Shown here: positions 24,414-37,400 of the stretch, one piece after another
How positions within the stretch are numbered: the stretch's first letter is position 1
Layout: every line of letters begins with the position of its first letter
NCBI GenBank assembly: GCA_027382625.1
Contig: JAJKFJ010021811.1
Span: 214,893 to 278,892 of the forward strand
Length of the DNA stretch: 64,000 nt
Source: Tetmemena sp. SeJ-2015
Lineage: Eukaryota; Ciliophora; Spirotrichea; Sporadotrichida; Oxytrichidae
Direction of reading: 5' to 3'
The notes under the pieces: model-generated
What the model was told of the DNA's origin: nothing
What the model saw: only the letters and a program-made list of their open reading frames with translations
The model's database searches: none
Translations under genes and position numbers: made by a program

Positions 24414-27400
24414 TCAAACATTTACTAAAATATTTCTTGGAGAATTGTTTTTACTGTGAGGGTTAGTCTTAACCTATCTAATACTTCTAAGCCTGAACTG
24501 TCTGTCTCTCTCATTTTACTTTCCCTTCTCAACTAATTTCTAAATGCCCTCGGAGACGCCATAGTTCCAATCTTTTATAAGTTTAATGAGTTCCTCGTCA
24601 TCGTCTTTTCTAAGTGGATTTTTCATTTGTCTTTGTTATACAATAGCCTTTGGAGATTAATCTTTAATAGTCGTATTTTGTAAAGGGAATTCCTGTTTAA
24701 GGATTTCAAAAGCATTCTGTCTCTAATCTTAGAGTTCAATCTTGCTTTATTTTTACTCTCTTTGACCTTAGGGCTCTGGACTTAACTGATTCTCTTTCCA
24801 TTTAGCTGTTTCAAACCTTGATCTCTTTTCTTATCTTGCTTTGGAGAGTGATTAACTTAAGTGGCTTCATTTAATTTATTGCTCTTATTTCTGAGCTCCC
24901 TCAAAATCTTCCTTAGTTTCTACCTTGCCTCTATATCATTCAAGTCACTCAGATCTTAAAGTGATCCCTATATCAAGGTGACAAATTATTTCTCCTCTCA
25001 GCTATATTAAAGTCCCTATTTTCTTGACCTCCCTCATTCTAGGTAAAGCTGTTATTGTGTTACTGTTGAAGCATCTTTAAGGATTCTTTCTTCTAAGCTA
25101 TATAGCGCTAAGGCCCTTGGCTTTTGGAACTCATTATTGGAGTATGAAGAGTGGAGGAATGCTAAACTGGAGTTTTTATTTGGCGAACGGGTGAGAGAGG
25201 AGGTTGGCTACCTTTAGATCTATGCCTCTTTATGATATTCTAAAAATAAATTAAATAAAATTCCCAGTCAGATCTATACTATCGAAACTGTTGATGCTCG
25301 AGTTTAGACTCTAATCAAATTCTGAAGCCACATTTATCAGATGATTTTAGCTGAACTGGTGTCTTCTACAGGTTAAAGTGGTTTAAACTTAATCTAAGGA
25401 ATCTCCAGAGTCTCGATTTGCTCCTAAGCTTCAATAGTTAATCGTTTACTCCTCTGTCGAGGCAACTCCTCTATCTCAGAATCTTCGTCATATTCATCCT
25501 CGAGTTCCACGATTTCTTGCGAAGGGGAATTTATCACAATCTTGGGAATCCGCTTTTTCAATTAGATCTTCTAGAAAGGCTGAGCTTACTAAAGTTTTTC
25601 ATCTTGCAAGCTAAGTTTCACTTCATTCTTTGAAGGCTTCTTAATTCGAACTTGGGGAATCAACGGTAGACTACTCAGCTTAGGGTTGGAATTGGTAGAA
25701 ATCTTTGGACTTCTATTAAAAGCTCTCAGCTTATTTATAAACTCATTTCCATCGAGTAGCAAATCTGAAATAGCACTTGGGTGCAGGAAATAAAAGAAAA
25801 AATAATTAAAAAAATGGCTTTGTTTATCGATCTTCTGGTCTAAATGTTGCTTTTATGAATCTTAGATGTCAGTTATAGCTTTCCTGACTTATTATCTTAT
25901 CCCCTTCAGCTTCTTTATTTGCGTTTCTATGCTTTCCTTATCTACACTCGTTTTATTCTCTTCGACTGTTCGTTCATTCGACACTTTCCTATTTATAATC
26001 TAGGGCGACTGTGGGGTTTGTTCCTCATTCTGAACAAGGGAGCTCTAGAACTTTCTGATTTTAAAATTGAGTAGTTTTAGCTTCCTCTGATTCTCTTCTA
26101 AGTCTACTTCAAATCTATGCTGATAGAGTGCATTCAAAAAGTTCACAAAGCTTTCCTAGTCTATGGTCAAGGAGTCTGCTGATACCTTCTTGAAGATTTC
26201 ACAGACCTTGCCAGGGTTAAACTTTAGCCCGAAGTCATGAATGATAAGCATCACTTTGTTGAGAGTGAGTAGGTGATTTTAGTTCTCTATGTTTTGAAAA
26301 GTGTTGTCTAGTCTTGCGTTCACATTTAGATGTGAATAGTGATTGAAGATTCTCTTAAGCGACTTAAAACATTTGGCCACATTAGCTTCAAACAAATGAT
26401 ACAAATAATTGAATTCGGGTCTGCCTTCTATAGTTATATCTTAGGATTATTCTTCTTCTTTAAAATGTTTATCTTGCTTCTTCTCAGTTGATATAAGTTC
26501 TTCTTTCTTTTCTTCCTCTATTTAAATCTTGAGCTAATTCTCTCCTCGTGATGTATCTTAACTTCTGAGGCTTCTGTTGTAAATCAAATCATTTAATTCT
26601 TGCAGCTAGGCTTTCAAATTCTCTATCACTTGGATTAGCTTGGCTCTGTTGTATTCATCTTCCAAGGGCAACTTGCAGAGTAAAAATAATATCAAAGAGT
26701 TTATTCTCGTAATCCTATATAGTGAGCAACAGATTTTCCTAAGGACTTAGGATCTCAGAAACTTTAAAATAATTGCGAATTAAAAATGAAACTTAAGAGG
26801 TCTCCAAAATTGCTTATCGAGGCTAGCTCTGCTCTTCTATTTCAGCTTCATAATGGATATTTTCAAAGGCTGCTTCTTTGCTTCCACTACAAATTTTGAA
26901 CTCATTTCCATTTACTCTCTTTTCAAGGATTTCTCGAACTGGCATATTTGAAGGGAGAGAAACTGCGATGTAGAAAGGTCCTTCTTAGAGTGAAGAGAAA
27001 TAGTTTGCTTTCTTCCTCTCAGCCTTGACTAGGGAGTTCAAAAGTTTTCTCCCATTCGAAGTTCAAAACTTTAACTTTCTCCATATCCTCGTAAACAGGT
27101 AGGTTTCCACCAGCCTTAAATTCAAAAGGTCTCGCCCATGAATCTTAAAGCACGGTCTTCATCTCAATAACTTCAAAGATCCTCTGATGTTTCTATAGTT
27201 TGAACTCCTTTGTCCATTCATCAGCGGTTTCTTTCTCTATCTCTATTTCTTCGAAACATGCCTATGGCTTGATGTTATCCTATAAGTTACTCAAATCAAA
27301 GGTCTTGGTCCAAGAATCCTAGAGTACTCTACTTTCCTTGGCTATTTTTTCGAATACTGGTTTAATAGGCTTAAGTTAGTGGGTCTTAGTCCACTCAGTT

Positions 27401-29415
27401 AAATGGTTTCTACTCTCCATAATGATGATGTCACTTATCGATTGCAAATGGGGAAGCTTAACTTCCCTGGTCCAAGATTCTTGGTGACTGATAGTCTGCT
27501 CGATTTTTTCAAATTTGGGCCCACGCTTTTCACCAGTATTGCTCTTAATGGCTTTACCTTTCGGGTTGGAAGTTGGTGGGATGTGAACTTCTTTTGTCCA
27601 AGAGAGACTGTTGTCCTCCAATTTGTATGGTTCCATCTTCCCATACACTGGTAAAATATATTAAAAAAAGTATAATATATAATGGTTATATAAATCTTCT
27701 ATTCACTTATTAAACCCACTTCTAATTGCAATTAAATTATATAATTTTTATTTTTTTAATGCAATCAACTCTATTAGATTCGATTTTTAATTATAGCTTT
27801 GGATAAATGAATCTTTTATGAATATATTTAATTTGGTAGGGTAAGAGGGACTTCAATAGTTCTCTGCCAGGTGTTTCTTACAAGAGCTGACTTTTGAATT
27901 CTTTCGAAAATAGGAACGGAGGGAGGAATTGATATAGACTTAGCGAACGACTCATCCCTACTTACTGTGAAACTTATGTGCTCAAAGGGAAGAAGGATAT
28001 CTGTCTTCTCTTTCTTACTCATTTGAATTGGAACCTTACAGATCACCATCTCACTTTGATGTTTTGTAAATTCTATCTTTTCAAAAGTTGGCTTAGGTTT
28101 GTTCGCTGTCAGGTCGTATGGCTTCTGATAGGAGGTATTTTAAAAGGTCTGCATCTCTAGTTTACTATAGACAGCTGCATTCTTAGGCAGCTTGATCTCC
28201 TTCGTCCACTTCTCTTTCCTTTGAGAAGCCATTTCGATCACCCCCTTAACTGGGCTAACTAACTCCACCTTCACGACCTTGGGGAGATTGATGGTGCTAT
28301 TGTAGTGGAACATGTGTGAGTTCCTCTCGTTGAAGATGCTCTTGTCCTCCCCCAGTGACTGGTTCTGCATCAGATAGTTATCAATGTCAAACGGCTACAA
28401 CTACTGCTCATTCTATTGTTCAGCATCGTTGAACTAGTTCTGATCGGCAATCATCTGCTCCTCAGCCTTTAGAGACTTGTGCACCTGTTCGATGTTCTGG
28501 TTGAGCTGGATCTCCTTATTCTCGTCAAACATGTTCTGCAGCTCGTTCTCCTTCTCCTTGTCCCTCTTCTTGTGCTGCTTGTGCTTCTTCACCTTGTGCT
28601 TCACTTTCTAATACATATACAATTTAAGAGTTTAAGTTGTCATTCGCCTCTTCCTCATGCTCTTCATCGGAGTCTCCACCACCCAGACTTATCATGTCCA
28701 GCAGGTTATCTTGCTCTCGTTGAACTCTCTTCACCTTGGGGATGTAGTTGGCTTTGGCGACTGGGTGGTGGCCTTTGAAAGTCCACTTGGTCTTGCCCTT
28801 CACCTTGTTGTTGTTCTCGTCCAGCTCTTCCTCCCACTCCTCCTCCCACTCTTCCTCGTACTCCTCCTCAGCCTCCTCCTCATACTCACTCTCCTCCTCC
28901 TACTGCTGAGCAAATTAAATTCCCTCCTAATATTTAGCAGGCGGTTGTTTACTCTAGACTTGATTGGTTTGGTTTTGGGGTAACTACTTCTACTGGAGCT
29001 ACTTGTCCAAGTCGACCATGACGTACTTGTTGGCGTTCTTGGCCATGAAGGCTCCGAACTGGCGCTGGATGTCCTCCATGTAGATGAGCCCCTGAGGGGC
29101 AAAGAGTTCACTGTTCTTGTTCTTCTCCTTGTTGTGCTTGATGAACTCGCTCGCCTCCTCCAGGAACTAATTCATATTCACGTCCTTGGTAATATCTGGT
29201 GGCTCAATCTCCAAGTGCAGAGTCTTCAGCAGATCCCTAATCAGAGTGGGCAAGCTCCAGACGTCGATCTCCTAATACTCCGTGGAGTAGAAGTCCTCCC
29301 CCAGTTTCTGAACTGCATCCAAGTACTAGTTGTACTTCTGCATCAGCACAGGTGGAGGAGCGGCTTATTAAACTGCAGGTTGCTTGAGTGTTTATTTTTA
29401 AGCATTCCTCATCAT
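24414..29415 (-). CDS. Large protein with acidic N-terminus, novel W...P..FEKI tandem repeats and helical C-terminus
   Basis: ATG 29413-29415, last TGA in the traced frame 24414-24416; about 1600 aa with a few unresolved junctions. Order: a GC-rich N-terminal region (LRDLL/LEEASEFIKHNKEKN helices), an E/W/Y-rich acidic block (about 28800-28920), a basic patch (KVKHKVKKHKQHKKRDK), then at about 28250-26950 a tandem array of units of roughly 30 aa. Examples are EKWTKEIKLPKNAAVYSKLE, SFAKSISIPPSVPIFERIQK, ESWTREVKLPHLQS and DEWTKEFKLQKHQRIFEVIE. The consensus is W-[TAE]-[KR]-x-[FVI]-x-[LI]-P-x(3,6)-[PA]-x-[FY]-[EDS]-x-[ILM]. After the array come helices with an EF-hand-like stretch (DSLTIDQESFVNFLNALYQHRF, split here at DSLTIDQESF / VNFLNALYQHRF) and a basic C-terminal tail. 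No known family is recognised; a structural or ciliary scaffold is a guess. Confidence 0.65.
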
Positions 29416-29953
29416 ACTTTCATGAATCACAATATAAATAAATTAGAAAGAAGCAGATAACTTTATATTCAAAATCGGATTTATAACTAACACCCTCCTT
29501 CTCAAACCATCAAACCAAGTATATGTTTACTCTCTCTTGCTCTTTCCAGATTTTCTATAAATAGGATGGATTATCGCAAAGTTTTAATTTCTTCATCTGC
29601 GCTTTAATTCCAGATCACAAAAGGGAAAAAAAATATAAAACGTGGAATTCAAAAAAGATGAGATTAAATAACACCAGAAGCTATAATAAGAATATAATTA
29701 CACAATTTTTAGTGAATAATTACTATTCAAAGTATTCTACTATTAGTCTACTAGTACTCAATTGACACCCAGATTATTAAATCAATCCTGCAAAAGAAAA
29801 TGTAGAAGCAGCGCTCCTATCCTATTATAATAGTGCATTATTATATTTTATCCAGAAGAAATAGAACTCAACACGCAGAATAATAAGTTCAGCCAAGAGA
29901 ATTAGCAACTCTTGAATCATTAAGTATTTTATTTTTAAATCATAAGTAGGAAG
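29416..29953. promoter_or_regulatory. Divergent intergenic region
   Basis: About 540 AT-rich bases between the start codons at 29415 (minus) and 29954 (plus). No coding stretch of convincing composition is seen. It probably holds the promoters of both genes; no specific motif is claimed. Confidence 0.4.
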
Positions 29954-31392
29954 ATGGCGAACTACTCAAATAGGAATCAAAGCAAGATTTGTTTGTGTGC
30001 TTTTAACTTTATTTTATGAAGATCAAACAAACAAGATATAGCCTCAGTTTTGGTGGTACAGCTTGGGAGCTACCACAACATTTGCATTTTCAAACATCGT
30101 CAGGTACTATCATGGACAAAATTCCTACCTCACAAACATAATCATCAACTCAGTGCTCATCATTCCCTGCATAGGATACATTCAAAACTTTATAATCTAT
30201 CTTCAGAATTAGAAGATTAGTTTGTTGATTGCTGTGATAGCTTTTAATATTTGATAGTACTGCAAGCTCACAAGAATGGCTCTAAGATTCCCCTTCCATG
30301 GATGATAAAGGGCAAGGGATAAGATACCGAGAATCTCCATTTCAGCTTGTGGGTACTTTTCATACTCTTTATCGGTGGGTCATTTGAGTTTTTCGGCAAC
30401 CTCTTCAGTACAATCAATTATAAAGAGATGACTTTTCTTTAACTGTTTTGAGTTAATTTAACATCCATGAAGTTTGGTTTGCAAGCGCATCTTAGTCAAG
30501 GGCTCTGTGCAGCAGTCTTGAATACGAGCATCATATACGTCTCAGTGTAAAATAAACTCATCAATCCACATTCTGTTTCTATATAACTAAGTGATGTCAT
30601 TTCTTCTCTTCAAAGAGAAGATGAACCTTTGCTAATTTAAGTATTTTTAAATTTAGTGGAGTGATAGGGATAATAGCAGCTGTGTTGATAGTTAGTCTTT
30701 TCAGAAACAACGATAGTAAATTAATATAATAAGCACGAGGAGGAAGATGAGAATACTGAGGTAGTGGAGTTTGAAGATCATGCCCGATTCCTGATGGTGA
30801 TTACTGCGCTCATAGCCTCCATCCTCTATTCAAGTCAACTCCTATCCTTAAATTAAATTGAGAAAGAGAGAATTCAAGTTCAACATTTATATTATTTCAA
30901 TACTATTCAAGTACCTGCTAAGATATACATTCGACACCTTCGGTATAGCGTTCGCATTCCTCTTTTTCTCTGCAGCTTATGGCCTTATAAGTCTACTCTA
31001 CGTTATCTGCTTTGACCCAAACACTCTCAACGATCACAATTTATGCACATATGAGATATTATTAAATTCTAGTCAGCATTTTTGGAGTGTAGTTTGTGGA
31101 ATTCTACTTGGAGCTGCCATCGTTTTAGTGAATGTCTCTTGCAATTTTGGCCTAATAGGCATCACAAACGCCATTCTTCAATCAATAAATATTATAGGAG
31201 ATGCATTAATCCTACATGCTGCATTTAAATTTGAGTGAAAGCGAGACAGTGACTGTGAGTGTATTCAACTACTTCTTTTTTGGGCAGGATTTGAACCTCA
31301 TGCAGGCTTTTGGAGTGTTCCTCTGCTTTACTGGGGGAATCACTATGGCATTAGGAGAGAGCATAGCCAATAAGATCAAAGGCAAATAATGA
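29954..31392 (+). CDS. Drug/metabolite-type (DMT, EamA-like) membrane transporter
   Basis: ATG 29954-29956 (MANYSNRNQSKIYQ after removal of a 31-nt GT-AG intron). About ten hydrophobic helices follow: FWWYSLGATTTFAFSNIV, NIIINSVLIIPCIGYIQ, ISLLIAVIAFNI, VLFILFIGGSFEFFGNLFS, HLSQGLCAAVLNTSIIYV, GVIGIIAAVLIVSL, FLMVITALIASILY, FGIAFAFLFFSAAYGLISLL, VVCGILLGAAIVLVNVSC, GVFLCFTGGITMALGES. The loop LSESETVTVSVFNYFFFGQD before the last helix resembles the E-R-x-T...FG loop of DMT carriers. An acidic loop (EEEDENTEVVEFEDH) sits in the middle. TGA 31390-31392. Some junctions between about 30290 and 30660 and at about 30870 are not resolved exactly. The substrate (nucleotide sugar, drug or amino acid) cannot be told. 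Confidence 0.65.
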
Positions 31393-31499
31393 GAGTTAAA
31401 AAAAACTAAAGGGATTAATTAAGACATGCATGATAAATATAGCTTTCGACTTTACTCTAAAAAGCTTTAGCAATTCTCTAATGCTGATTATAAATATTG

Positions 31500-34400
31500 A
31501 TTAGTCGAAAGTTGGATATGCAAAACGAAGTTTGTGGAATGTCCTGTAGAAATGCTTTAAAAATTGTAGTAGCTTCAATCTTATCGACTCTAAGAGGCTT
31601 GAGCCATTATCGTGCCTATTAAATACCAGCATAGTTTGTATGCGAGTGAGTCAAATCATACTTGTGGGGATCACTGATTACTTCAAAGTCGAAGTCGATC
31701 TAATCAATAGCGATCACATGCTTTCTAGCATAATTTTGCTTAACTCCAGTCAAGAAACTCTAAGTGAAGAAGAATCCTGACAGCCAGAAGGTGCTTGGGG
31801 CGCCATTATCAAATAGAAGTATACTTAACAATGAATTTCAATCTCTAGACAAAGTCAACAACCCAAGAGGCCAAAATTCATGTAAATAATTGAAGGATAA
31901 GACTTCTTTGCCCAGAGTCCGGGTACTATATTATCGATACAATAACTGGCAGCCTCTAATTCTAACGACATAACCACTTCTCCTTTTATGGCTTTGCCGA
32001 GATTGATAAGTGAGCCTCTAAAATATGTATCTCAAAAGCTCTTGTTAGAGCACAGTATTCATGGATTCCTCGTAATATTATGCTTTCTCCATAATTTTGC
32101 TTCTTTGATGCCTCATCAATATCAAAGTTAGGTGGGAGTTTGTCGAGCACACCCTTCGCCAATTCGTTCAAGATCTCGTCTTGAGATTTGCCAACACCGC
32201 CAGCCTTTCTAGGCATGAGGGAAAGGGCTGTTCCAAGCAGATTATTAGTGTCGTTAATTGCACTAGTGATATCTGCGTTATCATGGAGACCGAAATTCAT
32301 ACTTCTCTCATCTGCTCCTTGATATACTCAATGTAGCCTGCGAGAGGTCCATCAGGTGGTACTATGTAAACTATTTCTTATATTCAGTCAAGGTATAATT
32401 AAAGATAAGGTTTTACTTTCCACTCTCAGAGAACTTTTAGGATTAAGACATCAGGGTTGTAGAAGTCTGAGAGGATCTCATTTATTGCCCTTCTATAAAC
32501 ATGTATTTCAAGGCTGCGAACGGAATCTAAATTTATGATTGATAGATAGATGTTCCAACCAAGAGGTCCATACTTTCTTCTTTCCAATATGAGTGCGTTG
32601 AAGAAGCAAAGTGCCCACATCAGTCTCTTCAAGGCTTAAGAATCAAGTTTTGCAAAGTAAGAACCTAGGATGTTATTTCTAAGACCTTTTGGAGGCTCGT
32701 TGGTGATCTTAATTCCATTTTGAAGGATTGAGACTGGGAATTTCTCACTAGGCATAGAAGTAAGCCATAATAAATAAATTGTTATTAGAACTGCCTTTAT
32801 CTTCTACAATCTCCTCAATGATTCCATCAAGCATAGGCATGAATGATTTGAAGTAAAGTTTTGTAGTACGACCCACTCTTGCTGATCAGCTGCGAATAGG
32901 ATGGCCTGATTTTGAAATGAGTCTTTGGAGAATCTTACTTTCTTTTACTCTTAAAGCTTTTGAAGTTCAGACATGGGATCTGCTCCTTTTTTATGCATGC
33001 ATCTCTATGATGGAGGTGTGATATAATAGAGTCCAAGCTCCTTATCCTTTTTAATGAGCTTTTAAATAAATTTGTCAAGATTCTCAGTACGATAGCTCTT
33101 CTGAAGAGAGTGAGCTCATTCCACACACCTGGCCATAGTTCCTTCAAGCTTTGAGGAGAAGCAGAATTGAAGATCTTTTCCCAATCGTGAATTAAATTTC
33201 AAAGTCTCTGTCAAATCCCTTGAAGGCAGTAAGATTTCTCCCATATCCTTACCATCCATTATCTCCTGTAGGGTTAGCTCTGTCAAAGTCAATTGATGTA
33301 GCACTCTTCATTTATAGGAATCTAGCTTCAAGAGGATCGAGCTCTTTATTTTCCTCCATGATTTTCATGCACATCAAGAACGAGAAGAGCAGCTTATCTT
33401 TCTCAAAGAGAGATCTACAGACATTAACGTAGAGCAATTTTTGGAACTTCTTGATGAAGAAGTGCTTTCTGGCATTTCTATCTCCCTTGTCGACTTTTCC
33501 ATCAGCCTTGTCGAGAGCTCTTTCATAGATCATACATGCCATCTTATATAGTTTAAGTTTATTGAGAGAGTACTGGTACATAGGGTCTACATTCATTAAG
33601 ATAGCCTATCTGTTACAGCTACTGGCACAAATTGCTCTCTGATATTTTCAATTTGCTTCATTGTGGACTCCATTTCGATAAGTTAATAATTTGTCTGAAG
33701 AACCAGCAATCTAGTTCAGAATCTTGTCTTTCAAATTATACCATGAGCATTTGATCTTCTAATCCCTCTTGTGTAACCATGAAGTTCATAATTATATCGA
33801 CTTTTGAAAGCTTTGTGGTCACATAGAACCTGAAGCTGGTAGAGTATTCCACTATTTACAAACTTGAATATCTCCAATTAAGATATGAACTACCCTTCTT
33901 TTCAATTTGCTTTCCTAATAGAGGTTCAAGCATGGGATCGAAAGTCTCATTGGCGTCTTCTAAGATGACTGGGTTTCCAAGATTGACGCAGTTTTCTAGG
34001 ATTCTGCTCATTACTTTAGCGTCCATAGTGGGCTTGATTACTTGGATCTTATTCTTTAATATTTCTTCTTGATCCAAATGTTGGCCTGCATTTGAGGATC
34101 GATCATAAGAGTCCTTAAAATTGTAAGTTTTCTAGAATGATGGCATTATCGATAGAGAATTGATCTTGAGGTAGCTTGTCAATCAGCCATTCAATTCATG
34201 AACATATCAATGAAAAATTTTATGGAAAATACGTTCGATTGTCTGATTCTGACTTGGTTTCCAAGGATAGCATTCAAACTGATATCTTCATTGCTCTTGA
34301 TGGGAATTAAAAAACCTTAAGCACATCATCTTGATAGTTTGGCTCAGCAATAAGAGGCTTAAGCCATACACACACATACATAATAGATAATTATCCTTCT

Positions 34401-37400
34401 CGAAGTTCACGCATCTCTTTAAGAGATCATGATTTAGCCACAATAATAGCTCCATCGGGTGGCTTTTTGAAACCTATCATACTATATGATACCTTCTCTC
34501 TCATCAAGCTATATTTAATTTAGAGAAATAAGAGCTTCCTTTGGCCAGGGCAAGAACAAATTTAATGATAGCACAACAGTTAACAAGCACTGATAAAAAT
34601 CTCTCTATTCACTTATTCTAAGTCTTCTCTTAAAGTCCTCTCCAATAGGTGACATAGCAAGTACGACGTGGCAGCTAGTTTTAGCCTTTTGAATGAAATC
34701 AAGCATAATCTCCTAATCAGTATAGTTCTTATAATTGGGATTATTCTTATTCACGTCTTTCATTTAGTCCAGGATGTTTCCAATTTCATCTGCCTCAGTG
34801 TAGAGGTTTGGAATCTATAAACCATCATAATAACCAATTGATGTTCAAAATGTTGTTGATATCTTCCACGAAAGCCTCATTTGTGATTTGGGTGTCTGAA
34901 AATAGGAAAACGGTCTGCTTCTGATCCACTCCACAGCCAAAGAACAGCTTCTCCTTCATATCGTCTCTCCAAGCCTTGAAATCGTAGTTCTTTGAAATTT
35001 CAATACTGAAGCTCTTCACAAATCATCATCTTAATATCTTTGCAATGAAAGTTGCTAATTCAGTGAGGGATTTTCTACCAGAGCCTCTAAAGTGTAAAAG
35101 AAGGCCATGACCGTATTCAGTGGTGATAATTCTGTGGATTTTGACTATATGCTCAATCAATACATTTAATAAAAGCACCAAGTTCATCTTCTTAGAGTGA
35201 TTGAACTTTAAATATAGTCTACAAGGCCTTGCTCAGTGCATTCTTTCACCTTATTTCTGTCAGTGAGCTCACAATACAAATCTCAAACATATTTTAATTC
35301 ATTATCAGGGTAAACAGTTGGAACGAAGGAGGCAAACATATTTTTAAAATATAACTAAGTATTTTGAAATACCCTGGAAGACTTTGCCTTTAAAATAGAT
35401 TTAACCATTCCATAACGTTAGTGAAAATATAGTGTCGAATCTTTTATTCATGTTGTAGTTGAAGTGTCTGACATATCTAGCAGCTAAATATCAAAAGTTC
35501 GATGGGAGGTTGAGCTCATAAAAACAACAACGAAGATGACTCCTTTCTTTCCTAGTCATATATTTTCTTGAGAGAATGACATGGCGAGGTAAGTATTTAA
35601 ATTAGTTATTTTCAGATTTATGAATTCAAATTTTTTAATTAAATACTCTTACCAGTACCTGTGGGACCGCTTATTTTATCTCTGTCGAAGTATAAATCGA
35701 AGATGCTCTTAAAGTCTCCAAATCTGATATATTTGCCTTTCATTTCTTGTAGGAATAAATCGTATTTGGGTCTAGTGTTTTCATCTAAAGCACATCCAAT
35801 ACTCCAAATAACTGAGAAGAGTTTAAATAGAAGTCTTATTCATCATAAAATTTATAGCAGTCGAAAATGTTAATCATCGAGTTGACCAGGAAATTAGGGT
35901 CAGTAGGCACTGGGAACTTTCCTTTCAAGTTGGTAAAGGCAATAGAGAGTTAGAAAAATGAATAGTGCATCAGGCCTCTAACTATCTCAGAAGTCTTGCC
36001 AATATACTTCTCGAGAGCGTTGCAGTAAGATGTGATCAAGGGTGTATGGCCAAGTTATTTAGGCTCCATGAAGACCATACCGCATCTGCTAACTGTAGCA
36101 GGGGAAGCTTGAGAAAGGTCCTCAACTTCGAACATTCAATAAAATTTGGCTTTAGTTTAATAATCTGACCACTATTCAAGCAGAGCTTCTTGTTATCGTC
36201 AAGTACAGTATTCATGTTTTCAATCTTAAAAATTGTAGGTCCATCAAATATAATCCACTTCCTGTCAGGTGTTTCAGATTCTGCGCAATCTCTAATCTTT
36301 TTTATTTATAAATGTATACCTCTCTGAAGAGTTTAAATGACCTTAGATTTTCAAAGTTTTTGACTTATCAATCCGTGTCTAACCATGATAGTCTTATTGA
36401 TATATCTGATTGGAATGAATTCCTACTTTGGTTGCAAATTTTTGAATTATCTCTCAGGCCAGTCTAGCTTTCTTCTTCATATACGGAAAAAGTTCTGATC
36501 TTGAGAGGATAGCTGCTCAGATAAATTCCTATCAACTTTAAGAAAAAAGAGGCAACGACCTTTACTGCCAACTCTGATGCTTCTGAAAATCCAAAGGAGT
36601 AAAGCTCAATTTCTGCAATCAACTTATAGTCTGGCACCATCATAGCGCAAGGTCTGAAAAGTGCCTTGAGATTATCTGGGAGCTCGGATCTTCCAGCGTA
36701 ACCAGGGTTCATGGTGATGTTAACAGCACAAGCTCTGTTAATTGCCAGCTCTGTGCCTTCAAAGAAAGAAATATGTTGTAGGAGGAATGATGAGATCCTT
36801 AATAGCGAGTTGAATTGACAAGATTTGCTGGGCTATAACTGAGAGCACTTCTAAATCGATTCTGTTGAACTCATCGAAGCAACACCAGGCTCCGGAAGCA
36901 GCAAATATAATAGAGCAGTTAAACACGACACACTGGACAGCAATTGCTTTTAAAGATCCTTCACTGATTCTGTCTTTCCAGTTTATAAGACAAAATGTTG
37001 CTCCACCATAGTTCAGATGCTTTGCACCAAGAAGAGTTCTTAGTATTCACTCTAAGGGTATCATTCTCTTCCCAGTAGTATCTTAGCTGGGCTGACCAAA
37101 TTTTAATCCAGAGAAAGGAGCAACATCAATAACGACTAAGGCTTTCAAAGTAGTTCTCTCTTAAAGTTAATGATCTCACAAGCTGCACAATATCTTCGAT
37201 TCCAGAAATTAATATCTTTCAAGCATCCACTTCTCGACATTTCCCTTTTTATCTCCCTCATTCACATCAATCTTGTTGTCGAAAAGAAGAATTTCGTCAG
37301 AGTCACTAAACATGATTCTATAAATTCCCTCAAAGCACTTGTAAAGATAGATTATAATTTTTATAATCAAAGATTGGCTCCAAGTACATCCAAGTTCTCT

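Noticed and set aside
28479..28983. Plus-strand Leu-rich ORFs
   Set aside because: They are antisense shadows of the acidic, GC-rich coding region on the minus strand.
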